From: Sycobia sp. Sy_11
Taxonomy: Eukaryota > Arthropoda > Insecta > Hymenoptera > Epichrysomallidae
DNA length: 64,000 nt
Assembly (NCBI GenBank): GCA_018907035.1
Contig: JACCIC010000036.1
Span: forward strand, 574,501-638,500
Direction of reading: 5' to 3'
Positions 53,401-64,000 of this stretch are shown here, one piece after another. Within the stretch, counting starts at the first letter, position 1. The number at the start of each line of letters is the position of its first letter. Under the pieces are notes generated by a model that did no database searches, was not told where the DNA came from, and was given only the letters and a program-made list of their open reading frames with translations. Made by a program: the position numbers and the translations under genes.

Positions 53401-54999
53401 CGGGATACCACGCGTGTACGCAGCCATCAACGTGAATATTTGAAGTGACATTATATCTTTGTTGGATTGTCGGTGTTTGAAAAAAAAAAAATTTAATTAC
53501 ATCAAATGGAATGATACGAATTTTTCAGTCAACCGAGAAGATCATATCTTCATAGCTAAATACGCGGGTTTGCTAGTTTTGCTTTATTTTCACGATGAAC
53601 AGATCAGTCCTGAAATTCGAGCATTTTTTATTATACATAAATAAATTTATTTTAAAATATAGAAATTAAATTTTTAATTATAGATATTAAATTTTTATAC
53701 TGGCAACAGAAATGTATATCTTATTAGCAATTTGTGAATTTAAAAAAAAATATTTTATATTAATTATTGTTGTTAATAAAATTTTATAAAAAGTTGCTTT
53801 TAAAATATTTATACATCAGTGACACAGATTAAATTAAATGAATTGTTTCGAGTGATTTTAAATTGCTTTAATGTGATATAATAGGTCCAATTAAAATATT
53901 GCTATTTATTATTGATTACATTTGATTACAAAATTAAGTTCTATCAAAAACTGGTTATCAAATCATGGGCATTCTGATTATAATATTAATATTAGATTTA
54001 AAAAGAAAAATTAAGTTTTGTTAGATGCATTTTAGATGTTCAATTTCTATTTTCACATAATATTCTCACTGTTAAAAACTTAAATTGTTCTCCTAAAAAT
54101 ATTATATTAAAATATAAAAACATTGAATACGTATTTTACGAAAAGTTTGTTCCTCAGGAACAATATATCAAATCATTTTGCTATTCGGTTAATATTAAAA
54201 CATGTTGGCCTGTATTTTTCTTTTAGCAATAAAATCTCTTAAATTTGCTTCGACGTTTCTTTCTTATGAATATTTTAGATTTTTAGCTTTATTATGTGGA
54301 AGGTCAGTTCTTCGAAAACATGTTTTATTCCAGGACTGAATTTATACTGAACGTATCGTTTCAAAATTGCCGATATAATCTCGATTTCCATATAAATGCG
54401 AACAGTTGACACTTTTAGCAATTTATTATTATGATTTTCAATCAAGTCGAAGTACCATTAACATATGTCGCATTCATATGCTAGCTTCTCGTATATTCCT
54501 TGAAACGTATGGGCAATGCTAAATTTTCGTATTTTGTCATCAATTTTTTGTGATGTTGCAATTAAAAAGGAAAGTGGACGATATGCGTTTATGTACACTC
54601 GATAGAAATTAAGTAAAATTATTATAATTCAATAAATATTTACTTAAAGATTATATTAATGATTTTATTAAACTAAATTTGCTTTAAATAAGCATTTATT
54701 TAATTTAAATATAGTTTCTTTGCTTTAAATAAATATCTACTTGTTATTGTTCTCAGAAACATGTGTTTAATTCGTCTAATTTTTTTTCAATGTATCTTTC
54801 AGAGCATCTAATATAATATATTATATTAAGTGTCGTATACAAAAATTCTAAATTTTAGAGAAGGTAAAAATTCAACTATTTGCTAATAATTTTCATTATA
54901 CGCATATTTTCTTTTGGCTCGGCAGGCCGACACGAAAATTATTCATTCACAATTTTCGCGCTCTTGCTGATCAACGGCTGTATATACATCTATACAGAA

Positions 55000-55700
55000 T
55001 GGAACCGACGAAAAAAAATCTCCTGGTGTGCAAGAGAGAGAGGGGAGGGGGCAAACGCCAATTCATCCGGGCTTAGTGGCCCATCAAGTCCTCGAGAGCG
55101 TCGAGCCCCAGGATGACACTTAAGCTATTCGCGTGCGGGCAATCTCACCCCCCCCCACTCTTATCACACTCGCTCGTGTCCATATATTTTTTTTCGCGCG
55201 ATTTACGCGAGCCTTTATACGGGGATCGCGTTTATCGCGTCGCACTGGGACGATCGAGTCGAGAGGCGTCGAGCAGATTTTTTAGCCTTCAGTCGCGGCG
55301 AAAAAAATTAATCGACGGCGCAGAAACAGCGACGAGATTGGAGTCGTCCGTTCGTTTCTTGCTTTGCTTTTTTTGCCTTGAACGAGATTCTTTCGGTCTG
55401 CCCTCCGTCTTATCCCCTTCTCTTGCGCGCGCGCATAGTCGGTAGTTTCACGAGCTCGCGGGCTTATTTCGTACGCGAGAGGCCTGTATACAATGCCCGA
55501 GGGACCGATGGCTAAAGGGCGCGCGTAAAGTAGTGGGTTGATTTGTACCTGCCCATTCGGAGGATGATCGAAGGGGCAGAGGGCCGTTTCGGTAAATTTC
55601 TGCGTTACTTGAACACGGAGCATGAGTAAATTTTTTTGGATAAATTTTTTTTCTCCCACAATTGGCCTAGTTCCTTGCATAGGCGGCACAGTACTCGCAG
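55000..55700. promoter_or_regulatory. CpG-rich patch without a recognised exon
   Basis: Elevated GC and CpG content, for example GCGCGCGCGCATAG near 55425-55440, with long but overlapping open frames on both strands. I see no protein domain, signal peptide or consistent splice structure. Confidence 0.3.
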
Positions 55701-58700
55701 CGATTGTTAGAAATTTAGAAATTAAACTACTTCGGCATTTTTCATCTGTCAGGTCTAAAAGAAATATCTGCGTTTCTCATAGCAAACTAAGGTTGTTGTG
55801 AGTGAAATTTTTCTTTCTAAAATGCATCATATTCAATGAATTTTTCTCATTATCGACTAAATATCAATTAGATTCAAATGTCATTAAAGGCGCCGCTCCT
55901 TAACCATATCCCGCGAAACTAACTATAACCTTTGGTAAAATCTGGGAAAAGCATCGAGATAGTGGAATCCTAAAACATAATTAACGCAAATCAAGAAGCT
56001 TTCTCTTTGATTAGGTATGCGTGTTCGCGACCGCGCGCGCTCGCGTGTACGTGTATTTTCACTTTTCGCATGCGTAAAGTTTGTTTTTCCATGCGCGTTC
56101 TCGTTCAATAATAAGAAACTGTTCTGTAAAAGCACGCTAAAGTCATTTTTAAGGCTCAAGCGCACTAACCGCCCAGCAAGGGCTTATTACCTCGCGTACA
56201 CAGAGATGTTTATCTTTCTGCTCGTGTTGCGTATACAATTTTCACTGTACAGTGATTAAATAAGCCGGCATACGATACTGCGTTTATCTTTAATTTCCAT
56301 GTAGGGGCCACAATTCACGTTTTAGCGGTGTACACATATTCTCTGCGGTCGAGAAAAGTTTTGTTTTCTAAAGATAGATACGACATCGAAAGCCGGCTTT
56401 TCGACCGGGGTAACAATTGTGTCAGATAAAGCTAAATAGAAAGTCATATTATAAAAATTCGATAGATGTTTTATTAAATTTTTGTGATAGTTTTATGCAG
56501 GTGGTATATTTAAAAGTTAAAAAACAAAATATTCACCTATGGCTTTAAAATTATTTTAATCAGTTATAGTTATTTTGAAATCAAATATTACAATTGATTT
56601 TTTTATTAGTTTTATCAAATGTGGGTATCATAATATATTTTTTTTAATATATTTTTCCTAACATTATAGTTTTTAAAATAAAATGAAATATTATTTTAGA
56701 GTGCTAAACCATTTTTTGAACTTGTTAATGCTCATATTACATTTACAGTCAAGATGAATAGTAAAAGTGTAATAGTTTTCACATTGCCGAAATAGTTCAT
56801 GAAATTTATTTTAGTATTGTTTCAAAATTATTTAAGTTTATTTTAGCTTGATTAGTACAATTAGTATAAATTATAATAACATTTTTGCTAGAACCAGAGC
56901 GCGAGTTAAGAAAGCGCGAATTTTCTTCCAGGTATTTTAATTTACTTCATTCAAATTGTAATTTTAAGGTGATTATTTATTTGTAAATACATTTAGAATA
57001 TTAATTTAAAAATCTCAACATTATTATGACTTATTTATAATTATTTTTTAATTGTTTAATGTTTGTAATTTCAAACAATTAAATTTCTAATGATTATTTT
57101 TTAATAATTTACAATGACATTACAAATACATGTTCTTTAAAATAATTATTTGTTTTTGTATTTTCCACAGCTTATGAGGAAAAATAGTATACGCTAAGTT
57201 TGCGGAACTCAGAGGCGAACACACGCGCGCGTTGCAGCCATCACCCACTTTCCGCAGATGTAGCGTAATGTACTATTCTCGGTAGATTCATCAGGCGCTC
57301 TATTATACTACTATTATACCGGTGAGGATCTCGTGAATTGATAACTGCGGCCGCCGCAAAAGTCAAATAATCCCCTCGTTTATAGATTTGTCGCTTATCG
57401 CTAATTTATATATACATACGCACATCTATTCACCGCTACGAGCCTGCTCAAGCTTATTGAATATTACTGCGTATGAGTGTATTTATTATAAGCTTCATTG
57501 ACGTCCTTTTTATACGAGCTATTCTTATTTCGAAGTGTGGAAACCTTATTTGTTATATAAGTTGACACTGATCTGCGCTGCTACTGTAGCTGCGAGCTTA
57601 CAAATTCACTGAGTTGTATAGGAAGTTACGAGAGCGATAAATGGACTTTATGAAAACAAAATAGTACGATCCTTCAATTTCTAATTTTGATCGAGGAAGA
57701 ATCCATAATTTTTATTACGAAAGATGACAATTCCAACTGTATGTATTAAGTAAGCAACTGTATGTATATCAAGTTTTTACTCGGAATCGTCTTCACTTCA
57801 AATCTGATTGACAGCTTTTTTTCTATTAAATTAAAACTGGAATCGTATTAATTCAGAATTCGAATTCGACATTCTGTTAAGCTTGTTTATAACGTGATTT
57901 TATCGTTACGTTGCTAGTTCGTAGTAAAAATCCTATAAAAAGCGATACAACAATTCTCTAACGTTCGTTGACTGGTTCTCGTTTGCTGATTTATAATTCA
58001 GAAATTAATTGCCAGTCAGATTATAACATGTATGAGAAAGGGAAAGATACAGAAAAAGTCTAGATTTTCATCAGAATCTAGAGAAAAATGGAAAATTGAT
58101 AAATATATTCGTACATGTAGTATCACATGTTATTTTAATGAGGCTGAAATAAACAAAAAACTAATAATATTTGAGTATTTAGAAGATCAAGAATTACTTC
58201 ATCATTTACACAAGTATAAACTTTTCAGCGTGTTATTAATGCAAAAGATAATTAAAGAATATTCATTTATTTTCAAATTATATTATTTGCTAAATGATAC
58301 TTTTAAATAAACATTGTGGCATATATCACTGTAGATATACAGCAGCTACCGCGATTGAAAATCCAACTACACATGTAACACAACTTTCAAAAACATGCTT
58401 AAGAACGCTATCAACGCAGGTTCATTGAAAATCCAATAGTTCACGATCCAATGCGGTCGCGCTCCGCACGGACATTGAAATAACCGGGAAATTCGGCCGA
58501 GCCTCACCGTATATAATTTAATAAGCCCGTACGTTTAGTCGGACGTATACGCCTGTGCGTACGATTCGCGCAGAAACACGTGTGACAGGCAGCTTCGAGT
58601 TATCGTTGATGAACGGTGGTCTGAGTGGGAGGGAATGGAAAGGGGCCGAGGGGACTCATCCGTTCGAATCCCCCATCGTGTCGGTATTCCAGTGCCAATC

Positions 58701-58848
58701 GTGCCCAGCTAATGTGCGTACCACCTGCCACGTACGTATGTTTGTTTATTTACACATATGACGGTAGGGAAAATCGATAAACGCTTACGAAAATCGATAC
58801 TCGATGTTACCCTCTCACTCACTTTCTGTTAATTATATCTCGCACATA

Positions 58849-58903
58849 CATATATATATATATAATATATATATATATATACTATATATATATACTATAT
58901 ATG
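58849..58903. repeat. Interrupted (TA)n microsatellite
   Basis: AT run broken by single AAT and ACT interruptions. Confidence 0.9.
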
Positions 58904-58960
58904 TGTAGGATAGGGCGATTAAGCCGGATTAACTAAGCTGATGATGGACAGAATGGAGTA

Positions 58961-59070
58961 GAGATAGATAGGTTGATAGATAAATAGATAGATAGGTAGA
59001 TAGATAGATTGATAGAGAGAAAGAGGAAGAGAGAGAGATAGAGAGGGACAGTGAGAGATGGAGAGAGGTA
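58961..59070. repeat. Imperfect (GATA)n/(GA)n tract
   Basis: GATA-rich units grade into GAGA-rich units with scattered substitutions. Confidence 0.9.
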
Positions 59071-59331
59071 GACTATATGTTTACATTCGGGTCATTTGCC
59101 ACTGGCGCTATTCTTCAACTTAGTAAGCGGCTGCTCCACAATAATTATCCAGTCTGTTATCCTACGCGTATTTAATTCTGATATGAAATGTTTGCCTTAT
59201 TAATGGGGGCGCATGAAACGGCAGACTTAATGATTTATTTACGGATGAGCGTCGAGATAACTAACGCGAAGGGAGCAGGTCTATAACTCGATAAATGAAA
59301 AAATGCGTTGGTCAGGTAGAGGTACCAACGA

Positions 59332-59333
<2 letters not shown>

Positions 59334-59387
<54 letters not shown>

Positions 59388-59388
59388 T
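59334..59388. repeat. (TA)n microsatellite
   Basis: AT dinucleotide run with one ACAT interruption near its end. Confidence 0.95.
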
Positions 59389-60917
59389 AGTACCGAACGA
59401 CTGGATTATCGACTACAGTTGTGTCCCTCGCGAAAAAAAAGTACGGCCCCACTCCCTCGAATGTCTACACGAAGATTCGTATAGTTATATAATTAATTGT
59501 TGGTAAATTCTCGATAACTAATAATCAATTCAATTTTACATCAAGACGCGCTGATTAAAATTAACACTAGCGTGCAATATGTTTGAGAGAAAAACAACAA
59601 ATAAACTAGGAGTTGCAGGAGCTTCGTAAAATTCATAGCACCGCGGACCAGGATCCTAAATCCGGCAAAATTTTAATGGTGTCGTAGGCTTACTCACGAG
59701 TTCGCGTCCGAAGTTGGGTTTGGATAAGAATGGATTACAAAGATTCGAAAAATGAAGCGTCAGTTGAGCAATCCATGGGCAAGTCAAGTGAGACTATCTT
59801 ATTTCCAAAGAACGTTTAAACGGACGATTGTAAGTTGTTCTGAAAAAATATGCTCATTTATATCCAGCAACGCGATCCTTAAGTTTTTCATCGCGGTCTC
59901 TACGTTATTTTAATAAAATAATTAGAGGAAAAATATTATACGTTAGCAAAGACATTGTTGAAAAATTACCTCCTATGACGACATATAAGATTCCTTGGTC
60001 ATGACGTTATTACACAACATTAATATATATTATTTCACGTTGAAGCACAATCTTACAAGTGTGTACAGGTACAATGTCGCGCGTTTCGCAAGTCCGATAT
60101 CTCTGTCTTTGTGAAAACTTTCAATTCAATGCGCTTTTGTTCGACCGCGACTACATATATACGCTCGCAAAGTTTGCTCACGTCATATTCCGAATGATCC
60201 GACAGGGGGAGGGAGATAGAGTGCATAAGTGCGATCCGTACATATGCGACCATTTTCTTCTCGCTGGCGACGGGGCGCAATGGCGAGCGAGCGCGGGATG
60301 CGGCACTCATTGGATGAATTAACCGAGAAGAAGTGCGAACACATGCTTAAAAAAAATACAAACAAAAACTGTCCAAAGGAGTTTTTGGAAGTGAAGAGCA
60401 GTATACGTCGCCGAAGCTAATACAAAGTCCGCCTGGAAAATTTCCTTAAATTTCTTCGCGAGGGTAATTGTCGAGCCGGATACTTATCGTCTTAAATAAA
60501 AAAAATATACAAAACAAAACAAAAAGAAGGAAAAAGAAGAAATATTTACACAGACATGCAAGAGCTGGAAAAAGACTAGAATCTATTGGAATTCGACCGT
60601 GAGTGGTACGAGCGAGACTTTAGTCCGACAGGCTGTATACTATAGAATACATAAACTGAGGATGGGCTAAACGGGAGTGCACTGTGTGAGTAGACAGGAA
60701 AACCATTAATAAACGAGAGATTTTGTTTAAAATTTCTCGCTATGTTGAAGCAACCCGTTTCAAAGACAAGATGAGTTATACGAAATTTTTCGCAAGTAAC
60801 AATAATTTAATATTGATATTAGGAAAAAGCGTATATGAATCTGTGGTATCATTAAAATCAATATTTATTATTTACGGTTATATATAAAAATACTATAATA
60901 AATATACAGGAATCGAT

Positions 60918-60920
<3 letters not shown>

Positions 60921-60969
<49 letters not shown>
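60921..60969. repeat. (TA)n microsatellite
   Basis: Uninterrupted AT dinucleotide run. Confidence 0.95.
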
Positions 60970-60972
<3 letters not shown>

Positions 60973-61651
60973 AGTATATTACCTTTTTAAGGATTACGCA
61001 TACTGGATCCATATTACGATTATATAAAATTTTAACTTTGAACTCTATCTAAATCGTCGAGATAATTTACAAACCATCTTTTACTATATTTTTTTCGTCT
61101 AAGTGGAAAAATGAAGAATCAATTATTCCGACTTAAAAATCAGATTGAAAAAAACAGAAATGACACTTATATCTATGCAATAACAGTGAATAATTGCTTC
61201 AAATTTCAGTAACTTTCAGTCACATTTGTAGCTGAAATTTAAGTAAGTCCGTCATTAAATGAAAAATTCATTCACTGAATTTTCATCTACTTTCGTTTAC
61301 TTCAATCTTCAAGAAGGATGACAAATTTTACTTATATGTGGGATAAAGGAGCGAGAAACCCGTCTTTAATATATAGTTAATACCGTCAGTTATGAGTTGT
61401 ACATTACCAAAATCAATACAGATATAAATAGAAAAAATAGAAAATGAAAAATGCTATTCTTGTGTATTTTCCGCCACGTCACTCGATATTTAACCGAAAA
61501 TTTATTTTTGTATAAAAATAGAAGAAAAAAGACGTGACCGAAGATCGCTCAAAATTTTTCTGACCGAGAATCTACAAATTAATCGCAACGAACCAAACAG
61601 GCCGCAGGCGTAAGATCGTACGCTTCACGTCCCAGCGTCACCTCACCAGTT

Positions 61652-61673
61652 TTATATATATATATATATATAT
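61652..61673. repeat. Short (TA)n microsatellite
   Basis: About ten TA units. Confidence 0.85.
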
Positions 61674-61788
61674 CTACGGCATAACTCGCTCGCCTCCTTT
61701 GCCTCTCGAGGGAAATTTTCCAGATATCATAACTCCGGAGGGCGCGGTACTAGGGCCGAACCACCTTCGACCGCGACACAACGCGAGA

Positions 61789-61792
<4 letters not shown>

Positions 61793-61834
<42 letters not shown>
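61793..61834. repeat. (TA)n microsatellite
   Basis: AT run followed by CACACATATATA. Confidence 0.95.
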
Positions 61835-61844
<10 letters not shown>

Positions 61845-63169
61845 TAAGATAGGGATACATTATAGGCTGGATGAAACAGTTGGCAATGCCGCGGCACGGT
61901 ATTAAATCGAGTTTTTTTTAGATCTGTATGCGCGAACAACAGGCGCGTTGATGAGGTGTTTGCGAAACAAACTGAAACCGAACGAAACCCTGAATGAAAT
62001 GCAGGCTTTTTTTTCTTAAATTGTCGAATATATTTTATTAAATTGTCGTTGTTGTATATAGTTTAGGAAAGCGTTTCCTCCCTCGATGAATAATTTTAAT
62101 TCTTAATATGCGAAAAGTGGAGGTGAAATTATGCACCGGTAAAGAACGATATTCTATATTAATATATGGATGGCATTGATTAATTTTAAATATTGAATAA
62201 TCGTATGTATTTTGGCTGGCTGGTTACGAGTGAAATACTAAAATGTAGCCATAATATTGTTTTTTTTTTGGTTTTTAAAGATACCTCTGAAATCACTGAA
62301 AATTATATAAAGGTTCTCGTGATAAATGTCATAGAACTCGGGACAATCCATAATGTTTGTTTAATCCACTTTTTCTCTTTTAATTTCAAATTAATTTCGA
62401 ATGAAAATTCAGTTCCATACGAAATTAATCCGCGGTGTAGAAAGTACAAAATTACGAAAATCGTTTTGACCGGCATAAAGCTCGAATTCTATACTGCATT
62501 TTTCATAATATTTACGATTAAAATTATCGAACGAGCAATAACGGAATCAGAAACTCAAAAGGTATTTCGTGGACTTCAAATTTAAGACTTCTTCTTCTAA
62601 ACAGAAACAAAAAGACCCTACATTTTATGACAGATTTTTATTCGTTATATCTACTTCTAGTTCATTGTTGAAAGTCTCGACTTTTTTATCGCGTGTGAAA
62701 ATATGATAGTAGATTAAGGAGTATTTATATAGAACAATTGATTAATGTGATTTTTTTCTTCAATCAGAGAATGGATTACCGTACGACCTTTCAAACCGAT
62801 GGAATTATTATCCTTTTTTGATAATTTTATTTGATACCGCGCGTACATGTAATTGAAAGTTTGGATTAAAAATAACGTCTTTTTAATATAATGTATTGTT
62901 TATTCCACAGAGTAATATTAACATATAAATCAAGCATATACAGCGAGAAAACGGCTTCAATATAGTACACAGAGAAAATGTTTCACAAATCTGAACCAGT
63001 ATTTCCATCTGGTTAAATGTATTCCTTATAACTACCGCAGCATTAATGGTTAGGCTATGGCGCGGGAAAACTATAGCGTATTCGAACTGTGAAGAATCGG
63101 CCGTAGTTCGAGGTTAAAAATATTATATAAAATGTTTTATATTTTATTTTATTTTAAATGCATAGGCGC

Positions 63170-63172
<3 letters not shown>

Positions 63173-63224
<52 letters not shown>
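63173..63224. repeat. (TA)n microsatellite
   Basis: Uninterrupted AT dinucleotide run about 330 bp before the MITE-like element. Confidence 0.95.
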
Positions 63225-63227
<3 letters not shown>

Positions 63228-63549
63228 TTTCTTTCTATTCAACTTCATATTTGCAACTAACGATTTATACATATTGTATTGTATAATAACAGGCTCTTAC
63301 AGAAAACTGTATGCAATAGAAGAAATAGCAACAGTCGACTGTCAAATTGAAGAAGTTAACAATTATACCATACATAATGATAGAGTACTTCAGGGGATAT
63401 ATTTACGCCTTTAGGGGTTATATCATATTTACATCGCTTTATAGATAGTCATTCTCGTGTTTTTCTGAAAACACATCCCAGTGTTGCGATAACCCTGCCG
63501 TTCGAGGGCGAATAATCAATTATACCAAAACGGTCAATTCACATAACTA

Positions 63550-63792
63550 CACTGAAAAAAATATTTTCCGATATCAAGTAAGAATTTATTTGTTTTGTAC
63601 CAAGTAAATAATTTTCTTAAATTAAGAACATATTCACTAGATTTAAGAGTACGTGGTTCGATTCAAGTGAATTCTTCTTGCATTAAGTAATACTTCCTTG
63701 ATTTAAGAAGATGCTTTCTCAATTTAAGAAAATAATTTACTTGGTACAAAACAAGAAAATATTTATTTGATAACAGATATTTTTTCTCAGTG
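63550..63792. mobile_element. MITE-like element with long terminal inverted repeats and TA flanks
   Basis: The left end begins CACTGAAAAAAATATTTTC and the right end is its inverted partner ending ATTTTTTCTCAGTG. The arms stay largely complementary for about 80 bp, including the shared block GTTTTGTACCAAGTAAAT and TTTTCTTAAATT. Both ends abut TA (63548-63549 and 63793-63794), as expected for a Tc1/mariner-type target duplication. The roughly 85-bp centre has no coding capacity, so mobility would need a transposase in trans. The element is complete inside the window. Confidence 0.85.
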
Positions 63793-64000
63793 TATAGACA
63801 ATCAGGACCAATTTCTCTCCGTGTACCTTTTCTTATTAACTAACTAACGCTTTGAATCCACTTTATAATATTCTATATTTTGTCATATAATTATCTAATC
63901 GCTTAAATATAGGCACGCACTATGTGAACACTTATGGTACCGTTATTTTTTTATACGATAACACACGACCAAAGAATAGGGTGACAATGCTTTTTCAACA

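Larger units (their letters stand above)
47401..63547. other. Noncoding sequence with GC-richer patches and microsatellites
   Basis: No exon, RNA gene or transposon was recognised before the element at 63.55 kb. GC-richer patches lie at 48360-48560, 50040-50400, 52360-52620, 55000-55700, 58440-58740 and 60050-60420. Plus-strand open frames of 84-130 residues at 50189-51686 and 62193-62585 have no recognisable family and are treated as unproven. Confidence 0.5.

Noticed and set aside
58630..58690. tRNA-like B box (GTTCGAATCCCC)
   Set aside because: The preceding bases do not form a T-stem, anticodon arm or acceptor pairing at tRNA spacing. It is a chance match.
62193..62585. 130-residue plus-strand open frame
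   Set aside because: AT-biased composition, no domain, no upstream promoter signal. I cannot separate it from chance.
1..64000. CRISPR array, bacterial operon, viral genome or novel multi-gene system
   Set aside because: There are no regularly spaced direct repeats with unique spacers, no clustered long ORFs and no phage or viral hallmark genes. The architecture is that of eukaryotic intergenic and intronic DNA.

Overview
The window looks like a gene-poor piece of an AT-rich insect nuclear genome, probably hymenopteran and plausibly an ant. The support is one recognisable insect neuropeptide gene with GT/AG introns of about 4 kb, very dense (TA)n, (CT)n and (TG)n microsatellites, and decayed R1-like and piggyBac-like transposons plus a tRNA-derived SINE. 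There is no bacterial-style gene packing and I see no operon, CRISPR array or intact mobile element. The species call is an inference. The 'GLDLG' type of DH31 peptide occurs in several non-dipteran insect orders, so the peptide alone does not fix the order.

The only confident host gene is Dh31 (calcitonin-like diuretic hormone 31), on the minus strand. It has three coding exons: 14331-14422 (start and signal peptide), 10218-10322 (propeptide) and 5486-5618 (Lys-Arg site, the 31-residue hormone, amidation Gly, Arg4 and stop). The splice sites and phases join without conflict into a 109-residue preprohormone. Introns are 4008 bp (10323-14330) and 4599 bp (5619-10217). The probable 3' UTR runs into a long (CT)n tract on the sense strand. 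A 5' UTR splice acceptor is possible just upstream of the start exon.

Intron 2 of Dh31 holds two dead transposons: a piggyBac-like transposase relic (minus strand, about 6411-6825) and an R1-clade non-LTR retrotransposon reverse transcriptase relic (plus strand, about 7680-8990). A second R1-like fragment, from the endonuclease region, lies upstream of the gene on the minus strand (about 18050-18629). Two diverged copies of a tRNA-derived SINE lie at 145-293 and 33625-33785. A complete MITE-like element with roughly 80-bp terminal inverted repeats and TA flanks sits at 63550-63792.

The rest (about 0.3-5.2 kb and 18.6-63.5 kb) is intergenic or distal regulatory sequence. It has many microsatellites and a few GC/CpG-richer islands (46.9-47.4, 48.4-48.6, 55.0-55.7 kb), but no coding exon I can defend. 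Open reading frames there are short and mostly repeat-driven or chance. I did not find a convincing undescribed system. The most useful result is the Dh31 model, which is spliced and invisible to single-ORF scans.
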